DNA of 64,000 nucleotides from Chromobacterium paludis (GCF_008275125.1 NZ_CP043473.1:1798001-1862000); one strand, 5' to 3'. Numbered from the stretch's first letter, positions 27,793-38,409 are shown. The notes: generated from the sequence alone by a model not told the origin. Translations and numbers: made by a program.

Positions 27793-28142
27793 CACATTTC
27801 GTCTTCATCCGGCCCCAGCAAGCGGCGGCAATACGCGATCAAACACAGCACCCCTGCGCCCAGCAACAGCAGATCCAACGCGAACCACCGCTTGGCGTCG
27901 CGCATATTCTCGCTGCGCGACATCACCTCGTCCGCCAGCGCCAGCTGCGAGATATTGTCGCCGCCAGCCCCGGAAGCCTCGGAATGGCGCAAGGCAACCG
28001 GAGCGGGCTCGCATGCCGCCGCCTGGCAAGCCTGGCGCGCCACCACCGCTGAGCTTTCCGCATACCATTGCGGCACACTCGCCTGGCACACGCCGGCGCT
28101 CAAGCCCAGCGCGCACACCCATCCCAACCACTTCCCGTACAT
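27789..28142 (-). CDS. hypothetical exported protein with C-terminal membrane segment
   Basis: A 117-residue protein. A signal peptide (MYGKWLGWVCALGLSAGVCQA) is followed by a short extracytoplasmic part with a cysteine-containing ARQACQAAAC stretch. A membrane segment (WFALDLLLLGAGVLCLIAY) and a short acidic tail GPDEDEMC follow. I do not recognise a family. ATG 28142 was chosen because it gives a good signal peptide; the frame stays open to 28211. The IS21 element has inserted exactly at its stop codon, leaving the protein intact. Confidence 0.62.
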   Translation of the reverse strand: MYGKWLGWVCALGLSAGVCQASVPQWYAESSAVVARQACQAAACEPAPVALRHSEASGAGGDNISQLALADEVMSRSENMRDAKRWFALDLLLLGAGVLCLIAYCRRLLGPDEDEMC

Positions 28143-28367
28143 ATTCCCGACACCAACGCCGCTACGCGGCACCTTCTCCAAACAACAATCGCCGCCGGAA
28201 CATGTCCGCACGGCGATGCCGAACCGGCAGCAAGCCGACTCTCCTCATTGCGTCAAGCACTTGACGCGGAAGGCATTTTTCAACAAGTCGAGCCGGGGGT
28301 CAAATCGCGCGCCATGCACAGGACAAGCGCGCAGCAAGCGCGCAACAAATATTCCAAAGGCATTAAA

Positions 28368-29228
28368 TTAGCCACGCCCTCGCCCGGTGACCGCACCGGG
28401 CGTGTGCACGCTCCACTCGCTGATCAGCAGCATGCCGTCCGCCGTCGCCACCAGCAATTGCTCGGCCTGAGAGTAGATCAAGCTACCCGGTTGAAACGCG
28501 TGCGCCTCCGTCCACCCCTCCGCTCGATGCACAAACAAGGTGACCTGATTGAGGGTGGCCACGCATTCGAAATCGCCGAAAGCCCGAATCTGGCGCAACA
28601 AATCGGACGTGCTGCGGCGAAAGTCCAGCATGCGATCCTGATCGCTCCACAGCGGCCAGTAGCTGCCGCCCTCGCCTTGCGGACGGGCCTCCGCCCACAG
28701 GCGCTCGAACTGTCCCGCCACGCGATGGCAAAGACGGTGCAAAGCCAGTTGCAGCTTGATGTCCAGTACCTGATGGCTGTCCATCTCGCCCAAGGGAAAC
28801 TTCTCCTGATCCAGAATATCGCCGGTATCGAATTCCGGCCCCACCTTATGGCAGGTCACCCCCCATTCCTTGCGCCCCTCCAGCAAGGCGCGCACCTGGG
28901 GGTATGGCCCGCGCGCCAAGGGCAAGGGAGAAGGATGGAAATTCACCGCGTATTTCAGATATGGGCGCCAGTCCGGCACGCGCCAGTTATAGCTGCCCAG
29001 CAGCAGGGCCTCGCATCCCATGTCGGCCAGTTCGGCCAGATCGCGCTCGCGCATGGGCGACAACTGCAGCGGCAGCTTGTGTTGCTCGGCAAACGCCACC
29101 GAGGCCTTGTGATGATGCATGCGGTGATCCACCGGCGTGCAAAACACCTTCAGCGGCTCCCAGCCGGCCTTCACGAACACATCCAGCACCGGTTTGCACC
29201 GGTCAGACAGGGTAATGGCAAAACGCAT
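28368..29228 (-). CDS. formyltransferase-family protein (methionyl-tRNA formyltransferase-like)
   Basis: A 286-residue protein with the formyltransferase fold. VNFHPSPLPLARGPYP carries the HxSxLP motif with its catalytic histidine, and the conserved aspartate is in EFDTGDIL. A C-terminal domain resembles that of Fmt. It is shorter than the usual Fmt and lacks neighbouring def/rsmB, so it may act on another substrate such as a nucleotide sugar or amine. ATG 29228 (MRFAITL) is preferred to the in-frame GTG at 29237. Confidence 0.8.
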   Translation of the reverse strand: MRFAITLSDRCKPVLDVFVKAGWEPLKVFCTPVDHRMHHHKASVAFAEQHKLPLQLSPMRERDLAELADMGCEALLLGSYNWRVPDWRPYLKYAVNFHPSPLPLARGPYPQVRALLEGRKEWGVTCHKVGPEFDTGDILDQEKFPLGEMDSHQVLDIKLQLALHRLCHRVAGQFERLWAEARPQGEGGSYWPLWSDQDRMLDFRRSTSDLLRQIRAFGDFECVATLNQVTLFVHRAEGWTEAHAFQPGSLIYSQAEQLLVATADGMLLISEWSVHTPGAVTGRGRG

Positions 29229-29488
29229 GGCATCCACTTCATCGGCCGGGGACTCGCCCCCTCACAGCGTGGTTATATCACCGGGTTCGCGCTTGCCGCC
29301 GCGGATGACACGCAAATTAACAGAAACCGCCCGCCGTGACGGCCCCATCTGGCCTCGGCCGGCCAGACAGCGAAGGCGGCCAAGTAGCCCATCAGCACCA
29401 GCGGCGGCCGCATGCGGGCTGAGCCAACGCATCATGTGGAATGGCGTGATCCGCAGATGCCGATGCAGACACGCCGCGCGCTCGGCGA
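29229..29488. other. intergenic stretch upstream of the formyltransferase-like gene
   Basis: About 260 bases (about 320 including the next terminator) with no supportable gene; a 91-codon minus-strand frame here has no domain. It should contain the promoter of the formyltransferase-like gene; none stands out. Confidence 0.4.
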
Positions 29489-29492
29489 AAAC

Positions 29493-29524
29493 AAAAAGCC
29501 CGAAGCGTGGGCAACGCCTCGGGC
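29493..29524 (-). terminator. intrinsic terminator of the small HTH gene
   Basis: GCCCGA-GCGT pairs with ACGC-TCGGGC (10 pairs, one mismatch) and is followed by TTTTT on the minus strand. It begins 23 bases after the stop codon at 29548. Confidence 0.88.
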
Positions 29525-29547
29525 CAATGGACAGCAATGAACAGTAT

Positions 29548-29763
29548 TCAGCGCAGGGGCAAATGCCCCGACAAAGTATTCAGCTGCGTGATGGCGCGGC
29601 GGAAACGCGCGTGGGCGCGGGACACGGTGGATTCGCTGATGTCCATTTGCTGAGCGGCGTAATAGCCGGTCATGCCCTCCACCTCCATCAGCCACACCGC
29701 CTCGCGCGAACGCTTTTTCATGCCGATCAAGTCCGCCACCACATTGAAATCATCCAATTTCAT
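29548..29763 (-). CDS. small TrfB/KorA-like helix-turn-helix protein
   Basis: A 71-residue protein. The core GMTGYYAAQQMDISESTVSRAHARFRRAI looks like the helix-turn-helix of TrfB/KorA-type plasmid repressors or a short sigma-like HTH. The full 130-codon frame is not needed: ATG 29763 has GGGAGGAA just upstream. It has its own terminator and stands alone. The assignment to TrfB is by pattern only; a different HTH family is possible. Confidence 0.68.
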   Translation of the reverse strand: MKLDDFNVVADLIGMKKRSREAVWLMEVEGMTGYYAAQQMDISESTVSRAHARFRRAITQLNTLSGHLPLR

Positions 29764-29897
29764 GATGTTCCTCCCCCGATCCTCCGCGACATCGACCCCA
29801 GCCCCTGGGCTGCTTCGCTCACGACACTTCATCATAGATGCTTGCAAAAAAAATGCAGGGGTGGCGGCGGTCCTGGCGGGCCGCCTATCCGGCCGAT

Positions 29898-30332
29898 TCA
29901 AAGCTGGCGGTACGCCTCGTCGCTGACCGGCTCCAGCCATTCGTTGCGGCTTCCCACTCCGGGAATTTCAATCGCCAGATGGCTGAACCAGCTGTCGGCC
30001 TTGGCGCCGTGCCAATGCTTTTTCCCTGCCGGGATATAGACGAAGGAACCCTCTTGCAGGCTGACGGCCGGCTCGCCTTCCTGCTGGAACCAGCCCTCGC
30101 CGGCGGTGCAGATCAACATCTGCCCGCCGCCGCTTTTGGCATGGTGGATATGCCAATGATTGCGGCAACCGGGTTCGAAGGTGACGTTGGCCAGGAATAA
30201 CGGCGCCTCGCCCGGCTTAAGCAGAAAGTTCAAGAATGAATTCCCGATGAAGTATTGCGCATACGCTTGGTTCGGCACCCCCGTGCCAAACATATTGGCC
30301 CTATCGAACGCCGCTTTATCGCTGTATTTCAT
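29898..30332 (-). CDS. cupin-domain protein linked to the yqhD-like gene
   Basis: A 144-residue single-domain cupin. The metal-binding motif region is GCRNHWHIHHAKSGGGQMLICTAGEG, and the second cupin motif includes IPAGKKHWHGA. Similar proteins are related to carboxymuconolactone decarboxylase-associated cupins of unknown substrate. ATG 30332 has GAAGGAA upstream. It is 85 bases downstream of the iron-type alcohol dehydrogenase on the same strand, so the two are probably one transcript and may handle the same aldehyde. Confidence 0.85.
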   Translation of the reverse strand: MKYSDKAAFDRANMFGTGVPNQAYAQYFIGNSFLNFLLKPGEAPLFLANVTFEPGCRNHWHIHHAKSGGGQMLICTAGEGWFQQEGEPAVSLQEGSFVYIPAGKKHWHGAKADSWFSHLAIEIPGVGSRNEWLEPVSDEAYRQL

Positions 30333-30417
30333 GATTTTCCTTCCATAGAGATGCCCCTTGGGCTGCCTCGCCCATCCGGAACGCCGCCCAGGCGGCGGGC
30401 CCGCGATGGGCGCGGGC

Positions 30418-31566
30418 TTAGCGCGCAAGCCGCAATATCTCGGCGACCGCTTCCGGGGTATAGGTTTCGGCGATGCCGAACAGGCGGACATTGCGCTGCA
30501 CGTTGTCGACGATGGCAGACAGGTCATCGGCCGGAATGCCCAACTGCGACAGCCGCGTCGGCGTGCCGATCTTGTCGTACCAGGCCTGCAAGGCCGCGAT
30601 GCCCTGCTCGCCGCCGTCCACGCCGAACACTTCGACGGCGAAGCGATCGAACTGGCTCGGATTCCGCGCCCGATACCACTTCATCCAGGCTGGCACCACC
30701 ACCGACAAGCCGGCGCCATGCGGCACGTTGAACAGCGCCGACAGCGAGTGTTCAATGGCATGGTTGGGATAGCTGAAGCCCGCCGTGCCGGAATAGCACA
30801 GTCCATTGAGCGCCAACGTGGCGGCCCAGGCAAACTGCGCGCGCGCGGCATAGTCCGCCGGGTTGGCCAGCAGGGCCTCGGTCGTCTCGATGACCGTGAT
30901 GATCAGCGATTCCACCAGGCGCGATTGCAGCTTGGGCTGCACCGTGGCCGTGAAATAGGTTTCGATCAGGTGAGCGATGACATCGGAAGCCGAATAGACG
31001 AGGTAGTCGCGCGATACGCCGCGCATCAGCGCCGGGTTGACAATGGACAGCTTGGGAAACAGCAGCGGCGACGCGATGAAGAACTTCTCCTGCGTCTCGT
31101 CATTGGTCACCACCGCGGAGGGGTTCATCTCGCTGCCCGTGGCCGCCAGGGTCTGGATGGCGAACAGCGGCAGGGCCGACTCGATGCCGGCCTTGCCGAC
31201 AAAAAGATCCCAGACATCCCCGGCATGGCGGACGCCGGCCGCAATCGCCTTGGCGCTGTCGAGCACGGAGCCGCCGCCTACGCTGAGTATGGCATCCACC
31301 CCCTCAGCCCGCGCCAGCGCAATGCCTTCACGCACACGGGAGATCACTGGATTGCTGACGATCCCGCCGAATTCGACGAGCTGAATGTCATGTTCGGCCA
31401 GGCTCCGGCCGACGACATCAAACAGACCTTCGCGCTTGATCCGCTCGCTGCCGTAGCAAAGCAGCGCTTTCTTGACGCCGTGTTCGGCCAGGCCTTTGCC
31501 GATGAGGCGCTCCTTGTCGGTGCCGAATTCAATGCGGGTGGGGTTGAAGAAGCTGAAGTTTTCCAT
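30418..31566 (-). CDS. yqhD: iron-type alcohol dehydrogenase, YqhD-like aldehyde reductase
   Basis: A 382-residue group III alcohol dehydrogenase. The nucleotide-binding GGGS is at 97-100. Metal ligands by position are Asp195, His199, His269 and His283, the same spacing as E. coli YqhD (NADPH-dependent reduction of short-chain and lipid-derived aldehydes). ATG 31566 is preceded by AAAGG. The divergent AraC-family gene resembles YqhC, which activates yqhD in E. coli, so a similar aldehyde-inducible circuit is likely. Confidence 0.9.
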   Translation of the reverse strand: MENFSFFNPTRIEFGTDKERLIGKGLAEHGVKKALLCYGSERIKREGLFDVVGRSLAEHDIQLVEFGGIVSNPVISRVREGIALARAEGVDAILSVGGGSVLDSAKAIAAGVRHAGDVWDLFVGKAGIESALPLFAIQTLAATGSEMNPSAVVTNDETQEKFFIASPLLFPKLSIVNPALMRGVSRDYLVYSASDVIAHLIETYFTATVQPKLQSRLVESLIITVIETTEALLANPADYAARAQFAWAATLALNGLCYSGTAGFSYPNHAIEHSLSALFNVPHGAGLSVVVPAWMKWYRARNPSQFDRFAVEVFGVDGGEQGIAALQAWYDKIGTPTRLSQLGIPADDLSAIVDNVQRNVRLFGIAETYTPEAVAEILRLAR

Positions 31567-31751
31567 GGCTCGCCTTTCGATGTGATGCGTGCAGTGACTT
31601 GATGCAGCGTATTTTTCTTCATCCACGCCCGTCATCGGTATATAAATCCTGCGCGCTTCTTGCCTGATTCTCCATGGATGCAAATTTCGGCCTGGGCGAC
31701 CGCGCCGGGACGAGATATGCTTCAGCCCAAACCCCGCCTGGAGACCCTGCC

Positions 31752-32723
31752 ATGCCCGACCCACGATCATCCGACGCCCTCGCCCCGGATCCGCTCGCCC
31801 GCTTGCGGGAATCCATGATTCACAGCATTGGCAGCAGGACGGCCGGCCTGACGGACTGGCGCAGCCCCATCGCCAATCTCACCTTCTTCCGGCGCGAGCG
31901 CCCCATGCCGCCCTGCATCTGCCTGGTCGAACCCAGCATCATTCTTGTGGTGCAGGGGGAAAAGCAAATGCTAGTGGGCGGCGAGGCCTACCCCTACGAC
32001 ATCCATCGCTTTCTCATCACATCGCTCGACCTGCCGGCGAACTCGCAAGTGATGCGGGCGAGCGCGGACCAGCCCTGCCTGGGGCTGGCCTTGAAGCTGG
32101 ACCTGAGGGTGATGGCGGAGCTGATCGCCCAGGGCGGCTTGCCGCTGCCGGCGGAGCGCTCCCAAGACAAGGCGGGCGGCGTGGGTCTGGGCGCGGTCAC
32201 CCCGCCGCTGCTGGAGTCGTTCAAGCGGCTGCTGGACCTGCTGGATGACCCTGCCGCCATACCCGTGCTGGCGCCCTTGATCGAGCGCGAGATCCACTAC
32301 CGCCTGCTCCGCGGCGAGCAGGCGCCGCGGCTGTGGCAGATCGCGGCGGTGGGGAGCCAGGGCCACCGCATCGCCAGGGCGATTGACTGGCTGAAGCTGA
32401 ACTACACCCGGACGCTGCGCATTGAAGACCTGGCCGCGCATGTGCAGATGAGCACGTCCAGCCTGCACCAGCACTTCCGCCAACTCACCGCCATGAGCCC
32501 GCTGCAGTACCAGAAATGGCTGAGGCTGAATGAGGCGCGCCGGCTGATGTTGAACGCGCACCGGGACGCCGCGAGCGCCGCCTTCGAGGTGGGCTATGAA
32601 AGCCCGTCGCAATTCAGCCGCGAGTACGCCCGGCTCTTCGGCGCCCCGCCCAAACGCGATATTGAGACATTGCGCAGCCATGCGGCCACCGGCCGCCATG
32701 AACAAGGCATTCCTTCCGCTTGA
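31752..32723 (+). CDS. AraC-family activator, YqhC-like
   Basis: A 323-residue protein. The N-terminal sensor domain (AraC_N type, PCICLVEPSIILVVQGEKQMLVGGEAYPYD) is followed by two helix-turn-helix units from about residue 220: IEDLAAHVQMSTSSLHQHFRQLT and SAAFEVGYESPSQFSREYARLFG. It is divergent from the yqhD-like gene across 185 bases. That arrangement is the same as yqhC-yqhD in E. coli, suggesting it activates the reductase under aldehyde stress. The upstream in-frame ATG at 31674 has less support. Confidence 0.9.
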   Translation: MPDPRSSDALAPDPLARLRESMIHSIGSRTAGLTDWRSPIANLTFFRRERPMPPCICLVEPSIILVVQGEKQMLVGGEAYPYDIHRFLITSLDLPANSQVMRASADQPCLGLALKLDLRVMAELIAQGGLPLPAERSQDKAGGVGLGAVTPPLLESFKRLLDLLDDPAAIPVLAPLIEREIHYRLLRGEQAPRLWQIAAVGSQGHRIARAIDWLKLNYTRTLRIEDLAAHVQMSTSSLHQHFRQLTAMSPLQYQKWLRLNEARRLMLNAHRDAASAAFEVGYESPSQFSREYARLFGAPPKRDIETLRSHAATGRHEQGIPSA

Positions 32724-32796
32724 GCGCCGCCTTCGCCAGCCGTCCGAGAGCACGAGGACCCGGCGCCGCTCAAGAATCGCCTGCCTGCAATGGCGA

Positions 32797-34923
32797 TCAA
32801 AGACGGTGAAGGGTGGCGGCTTGAAGCCAGCGGGATTCAAAGATTGCGGCAGGTTGCGGTTTATCGTAGAGGAATCCTTGTATGGCCGTGCAGCCGATCG
32901 CGATCAGAAAGTCGGACTGAGCCGCGGTCTCCACGCCTTCGGCTACCGATTCCAGATTCAAGTTATCCGCTAGCGACTGGATGCCACGCACCAAGGCCTC
33001 GGCATCCTGGCCCTGGCCTATTCCCATGACAAAGGAGCGATCGATTTTCAGGGTTTGGACCGGCAATTGCCCCAGGTAGGATAGGGAGGAGTAGCCGGTA
33101 CCGAAGTCATCGATGGACAATCGAACACCCAGCTGGTGCAGCTCTGTCAAAGTGGAAATGGCATCATCACTGGCCATGATGACGCTTTCCGTGATTTCTA
33201 GCTCCAGCCACTCCGGCCGCAGCCCATGTTTTTGCAATAAGGCGTGGACATGTTGCGGGAAGTCAGCCTGTTCAAGCTGCCTGACTGACAGATTGACGGA
33301 AACAGATGGCATGACAAGACCCGCCTGATGCCATTGGGCAAGCTGCCGGCAACACTTTTCCAGAACCAGATCGCCTAGCGCTTGGATTTGCCCCGACTCT
33401 TCCGCAATAGGAATAAAGCGGGCGGGGCTGACGTCGCCCAGTTCTGCGCTATGCCAGCGCGCCAAAGCCTCTGCCCCGTAGAGAGACCCGCCTGCGCACA
33501 AAATCTTGGGCTGATAGTAGACCTCTATCGCGCCATCGGCGATGGATTGCCTCAGATGATGCTCAACCCGGACCCTTTCCTCTATCGCGGCCGACAGCTG
33601 GGGCGTATAGCGCTGGTAACGATTGCGACCCGCGGCTTTGGCTTGGTACATGGCCAGGTCCGCATTGCGTAGCAGGGTGTCTACATCCGAGCCATCTTGC
33701 CCGACAAACCCTATGCCTATGCTGGCGGAGAGATAGATATCCTGACCGCCGACAGCAAATGGCCGTTGGAACAAGGCCAGCAGCTTGCCCGCCGCCGCAT
33801 CCGCCATATCCGGATGGGCCAGCGTTCCCAGGATGCAAACAAACTCATCTCCGCCTAGCCGTGCCAGCAAGTCACGCGGGGCGACATGATCGGACAGGCG
33901 ATTTGCAACGGCGATTAAGAGTTGATCGCCTACGTAATGCCCCTGGGTATCGTTGACGTCTTTAAAACGATCCAGATCGATATAAAGAATGGCCGGCCCA
34001 CGTAGCGCAATGCCTTCATCCGCCAGCGTTCTGGCAAGCTGTTGCTGAAATTGCAATCGGTTGGGCAAGCCTGTCAACGTGTCATGATGCGCCAGTTTGT
34101 CCAGCGTGGCTTCCGCGCGCCTGCGCTCGATGATTTCGCTGTGAAGCAGGCGGTTGCTGGCCTCTAGCTCGCGGGTTCTTTCCGCGACTCGGCGGTCAAG
34201 TTCGCGGTTGGCCTCCGCCAATGAGGCAGCTTGCTGCGAGATGATCCGCCCAGCATGACGGACGACCAGCATTTGGGCGATAAACAGCGTGCCCATCAGA
34301 CCGACGATGGCAAGCGTCAACCACCACAGTTGATGATTGGCATCGTCCACGAAAGGCGTGGCGTCCAGATATAGTTCCAGCACGCCTTCAATATTGCCGG
34401 CTTGCCCATGCACCGGCACATAGGCGGAGATGATGTCGCGCTCGGTCAGGGTGTGTTCGAAGGCATCTATGCTGTGCTTGTGCACCAGCTCGCTGGCTGG
34501 GCTGCCGTTGATCGCAAGCCGGAACCCGCCATCATCGTTTTCGTCCTCTCCGATCTGTCGCGCGTCGGTGGAGAAAATAGTGATGCCGTCCGGCGCATAC
34601 ATCTTTACCCGGATCACATCGCTGCCCTGCATCAGGCGGACAACAGCCTCCCGCAGCTCCGCTCTGCTGGCAAGCTGTTTGAGTCGGGCCGGTTGCTTCG
34701 AGAGCGGGATCAGGGGACGAAAGTCCCCCCACAGCGAATTCTTGAAAATCTGCACCAAGGATGCCGCGCGGCTCATCTCCAGCTTTAGCAGCTGCTCGGA
34801 TGAGTAATGCCGCAGATACCCAGCCATCAATGCGGTCGCGCAGCTCATGAGCAGCAGCGACAGCATGAAAAAATAGGGTACCAGTCGAAAAGAACGGGCA
34901 GACAGCGCGGCGATCCTGGCCAT
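32797..34923 (-). CDS. membrane-bound GGDEF-EAL cyclic-di-GMP protein
   Basis: A 708-residue protein. A first membrane segment at about 14-36 and a second at about 200-220 enclose a periplasmic sensor region (about 37-198). A short coiled coil leads to a GGDEF domain with intact GGDEF at 357-361. The inhibitory RxxD position upstream is AxxD. The EAL domain has EAL at 485-487, LELEITES, DDFGTGYSS and ESVAEGVET all present. Both synthesis and breakdown of c-di-GMP are possible by motif; which dominates is not visible. It converges on the AraC gene with 73 bases between stops. Confidence 0.92.
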   Translation of the reverse strand: MARIAALSARSFRLVPYFFMLSLLLMSCATALMAGYLRHYSSEQLLKLEMSRAASLVQIFKNSLWGDFRPLIPLSKQPARLKQLASRAELREAVVRLMQGSDVIRVKMYAPDGITIFSTDARQIGEDENDDGGFRLAINGSPASELVHKHSIDAFEHTLTERDIISAYVPVHGQAGNIEGVLELYLDATPFVDDANHQLWWLTLAIVGLMGTLFIAQMLVVRHAGRIISQQAASLAEANRELDRRVAERTRELEASNRLLHSEIIERRRAEATLDKLAHHDTLTGLPNRLQFQQQLARTLADEGIALRGPAILYIDLDRFKDVNDTQGHYVGDQLLIAVANRLSDHVAPRDLLARLGGDEFVCILGTLAHPDMADAAAGKLLALFQRPFAVGGQDIYLSASIGIGFVGQDGSDVDTLLRNADLAMYQAKAAGRNRYQRYTPQLSAAIEERVRVEHHLRQSIADGAIEVYYQPKILCAGGSLYGAEALARWHSAELGDVSPARFIPIAEESGQIQALGDLVLEKCCRQLAQWHQAGLVMPSVSVNLSVRQLEQADFPQHVHALLQKHGLRPEWLELEITESVIMASDDAISTLTELHQLGVRLSIDDFGTGYSSLSYLGQLPVQTLKIDRSFVMGIGQGQDAEALVRGIQSLADNLNLESVAEGVETAAQSDFLIAIGCTAIQGFLYDKPQPAAIFESRWLQAATLHRL

Positions 34924-35100
34924 GGCAATCTCGCGGTGCGAATGACTGTAAGTCTAGGTGAAAACGAGGCCGGCAGGGGCACTCCCTTGCCGCTTGCTCA
35001 TGGCATCACCAGGACGGGCCCATGCGTTGCGGACGTTTGCCGGGCGGTCCGCGGACATCAACAGCCTTTGGGCGGCAAGTCGGCGGGCCCGCCGCCCGGT

Positions 35101-36489
<1,389 letters not shown>

Positions 36490-36668
36490 CTAGGGATGGC
36501 TTCATTCGGGATGATAGAGCGCAGATAGTACCCGCAAACGGCGGCGTCCGCTGACAAGTCGCCATCCCGCCCCCGTCCTTCTCCTTGACCTGGCGCCCGC
36601 CGCGGCCGATACTCCTGCCGCCTCGGGCCGCCCCAAGCCCCCCACTCTTTAATTGATTGTCACCATTC

Positions 36669-37940
36669 ATGCCATTTGCCTCCCTGGGCCTGCCGCCCGA
36701 CCTGGCCCAGTCCGCCCTGGCGCAAGGCTATCTGCAGCCCACCGCCATCCAGCAAGCCGCCATCCCCGCCATTCTGCAAGGCAGAGACGTGTTAGCCACC
36801 GCGCAAACCGGCTCCGGCAAGACCGCGGCCTTCTGCCTGCCGCTGCTGCGGCAGTGGTTGGACAGCCCGCGCGCCATCCTGCGCCAGCCGCAGGCCCTGG
36901 TCCTGCTGCCTACGCGCGAACTGGCGGTTCAGGTGGGCGACATCCTGCGCGAGCTGTCCCTGGGACTGCCGCGCAAGCTGAAAACGGCCGTAGTCTACGG
37001 CGGCGTGTCCATCAATCCGCAAATGATGGCGCTGCGAGGCGGGGCCGACATCTTGGTGGCGACGCCCGGCCGCTTGCTGGACCTGCTGGAGCGCAACGCG
37101 CTGCGGCTCTCCGCCATCCGCACCCTGGTGCTGGACGAGGCGGACCGCCTGTTGGATCCAGGCTTCGCCGACGAGCTGAACGCGGTGCTGGACCGCCTGC
37201 CGCCGTCGCGGCAGAACCTGCTGTTCTCGGCCACCTTCCCGCCGGCGGTCCGCGCGCTGGCGGCAAAGCTGCAGCAGCAAGCGCTGCGGATTGAGATCGA
37301 GCCAGGCGCCGCCAGCGCGCCGGACATCCGCCAGCGCGCCATCGAGGTGGACGCCGATCGGCGCACCATGCTGCTGCACCATCTGCTGCAGACACATGGC
37401 TGGGAGCGAGCGCTGGTTTTCGTCGCCAGCCGCCATGCCGCCGACCGGGTGGCGGACAAGCTGCAGCGCAAGGGCATGCCCGCCGCCGCGCTGCACGGCG
37501 ACTGCAGCCAGAGCCAGCGCGGCCAGGCGCTGGCCGATCTCAAGTCCGGCCGCTTGCGGGTGCTGGTGGCGACCGACGTGGCGGCGCGCGGCATCGACAT
37601 CGCCCGGCTGCCGCTGGTGGTGAACTACGACCTGCCGCGTTCGACCGCCGACTACACCCACCGCATCGGCCGCACCGGGCGCGCCGGCGCCCGCGGCGAA
37701 GCCATCAGCTTCGTCTGCGCCGACAGCGCCGCCCACTTCCGGCTGATCGAAAAGCGCCAAGGCCTGAGCCTGCCGCGCGAGCGCATCGCCAGCTTCGAGC
37801 CAAGCGCGGCGGCCGCGCCGCCGCCCTCCGCGACCGACCCAGACGGCAACGGCGGCATCAAGGGCAAACGCAAGAGCAAGAAAGACAAGCTGCGCGAAGC
37901 CGCAAGGCTGGCGGCCGACGGCGGCGCGCGCCCAGACTAG
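36669..37940 (+). CDS. DEAD-box RNA helicase, RhlE-like
   Basis: A 423-residue helicase. The Q motif (AIQQAAIPAIL), motif I AQTGSGKTAA, motif II DEAD, motif III SAT, motif V ATDVAARGID and motif VI HRIGRTGRAG are all present. The C-terminal tail is basic (KGKRKSKKDKLREA). Such RhlE/SrmB-type enzymes act in ribosome assembly and RNA turnover. ATG 36669 is chosen, though no ribosome-binding site is seen; a TTG at 36657 is in frame. It is divergent from hflX. Confidence 0.9.
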   Translation: MPFASLGLPPDLAQSALAQGYLQPTAIQQAAIPAILQGRDVLATAQTGSGKTAAFCLPLLRQWLDSPRAILRQPQALVLLPTRELAVQVGDILRELSLGLPRKLKTAVVYGGVSINPQMMALRGGADILVATPGRLLDLLERNALRLSAIRTLVLDEADRLLDPGFADELNAVLDRLPPSRQNLLFSATFPPAVRALAAKLQQQALRIEIEPGAASAPDIRQRAIEVDADRRTMLLHHLLQTHGWERALVFVASRHAADRVADKLQRKGMPAAALHGDCSQSQRGQALADLKSGRLRVLVATDVAARGIDIARLPLVVNYDLPRSTADYTHRIGRTGRAGARGEAISFVCADSAAHFRLIEKRQGLSLPRERIASFEPSAAAAPPPSATDPDGNGGIKGKRKSKKDKLREAARLAADGGARPD

Positions 37941-37959
37941 CCGCAGCCTGCGACGGGCG

Positions 37960-38313
37960 TCATCCCGCCAGCAGCGGCGCTGCGTCGGCCAGATCCAGCG
38001 GCACAAGGGGGAGGCCATGCTTCGCGCGCGCCTTCCCGCACTGCGGCGAGCCGGCCTCCACCGCCCGGCAGGCATCCGCGCGCAAGGGGTAGATGGCGCA
38101 CCCGACGCTGCGCCCCACTTCACCCTGCAAGGCGACGCAGCGTGGCGCAGATGACCAGGTGCCGCGCATGCAGCGCGTCCAGTCGTTGACTTTTTCGGTC
38201 AGGTGATGAGGCACCGTGCCGCCGCCGTCATCGGCCTCGGCCCAGTAAAAGGAAACGCGGAAGCTGGCGCAGCAAGCGCCGCAGGATTGGCAGGGATTGC
38301 TTTTTTCACTCAT
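37960..38313 (-). CDS. YkgJ-family cysteine-cluster protein
   Basis: A 117-residue protein beginning MSEKSNPCQSCGACC. Further cysteines lie in RCMRG, RCVAL, GCAIYPLRADACR and QCGKA, the usual pattern of proteins annotated as Fe-S or zinc cysteine-cluster (UPF0153/YkgJ). Function is not known. ATG 38313 gives the conserved start; the frame is open upstream. It ends 19 bases from the end of the convergent helicase gene. Confidence 0.85.
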   Translation of the reverse strand: MSEKSNPCQSCGACCASFRVSFYWAEADDGGGTVPHHLTEKVNDWTRCMRGTWSSAPRCVALQGEVGRSVGCAIYPLRADACRAVEAGSPQCGKARAKHGLPLVPLDLADAAPLLAG

Positions 38314-38409
38314 GGCAAGCAAGAAAAACAGTTTGGGGATCGCGCCAGAAATGGCGAATACATGCAATCCGGGTATTCTGTCAGGCCTGCTTGCCGTTCT
38401 CAAGTCAAA

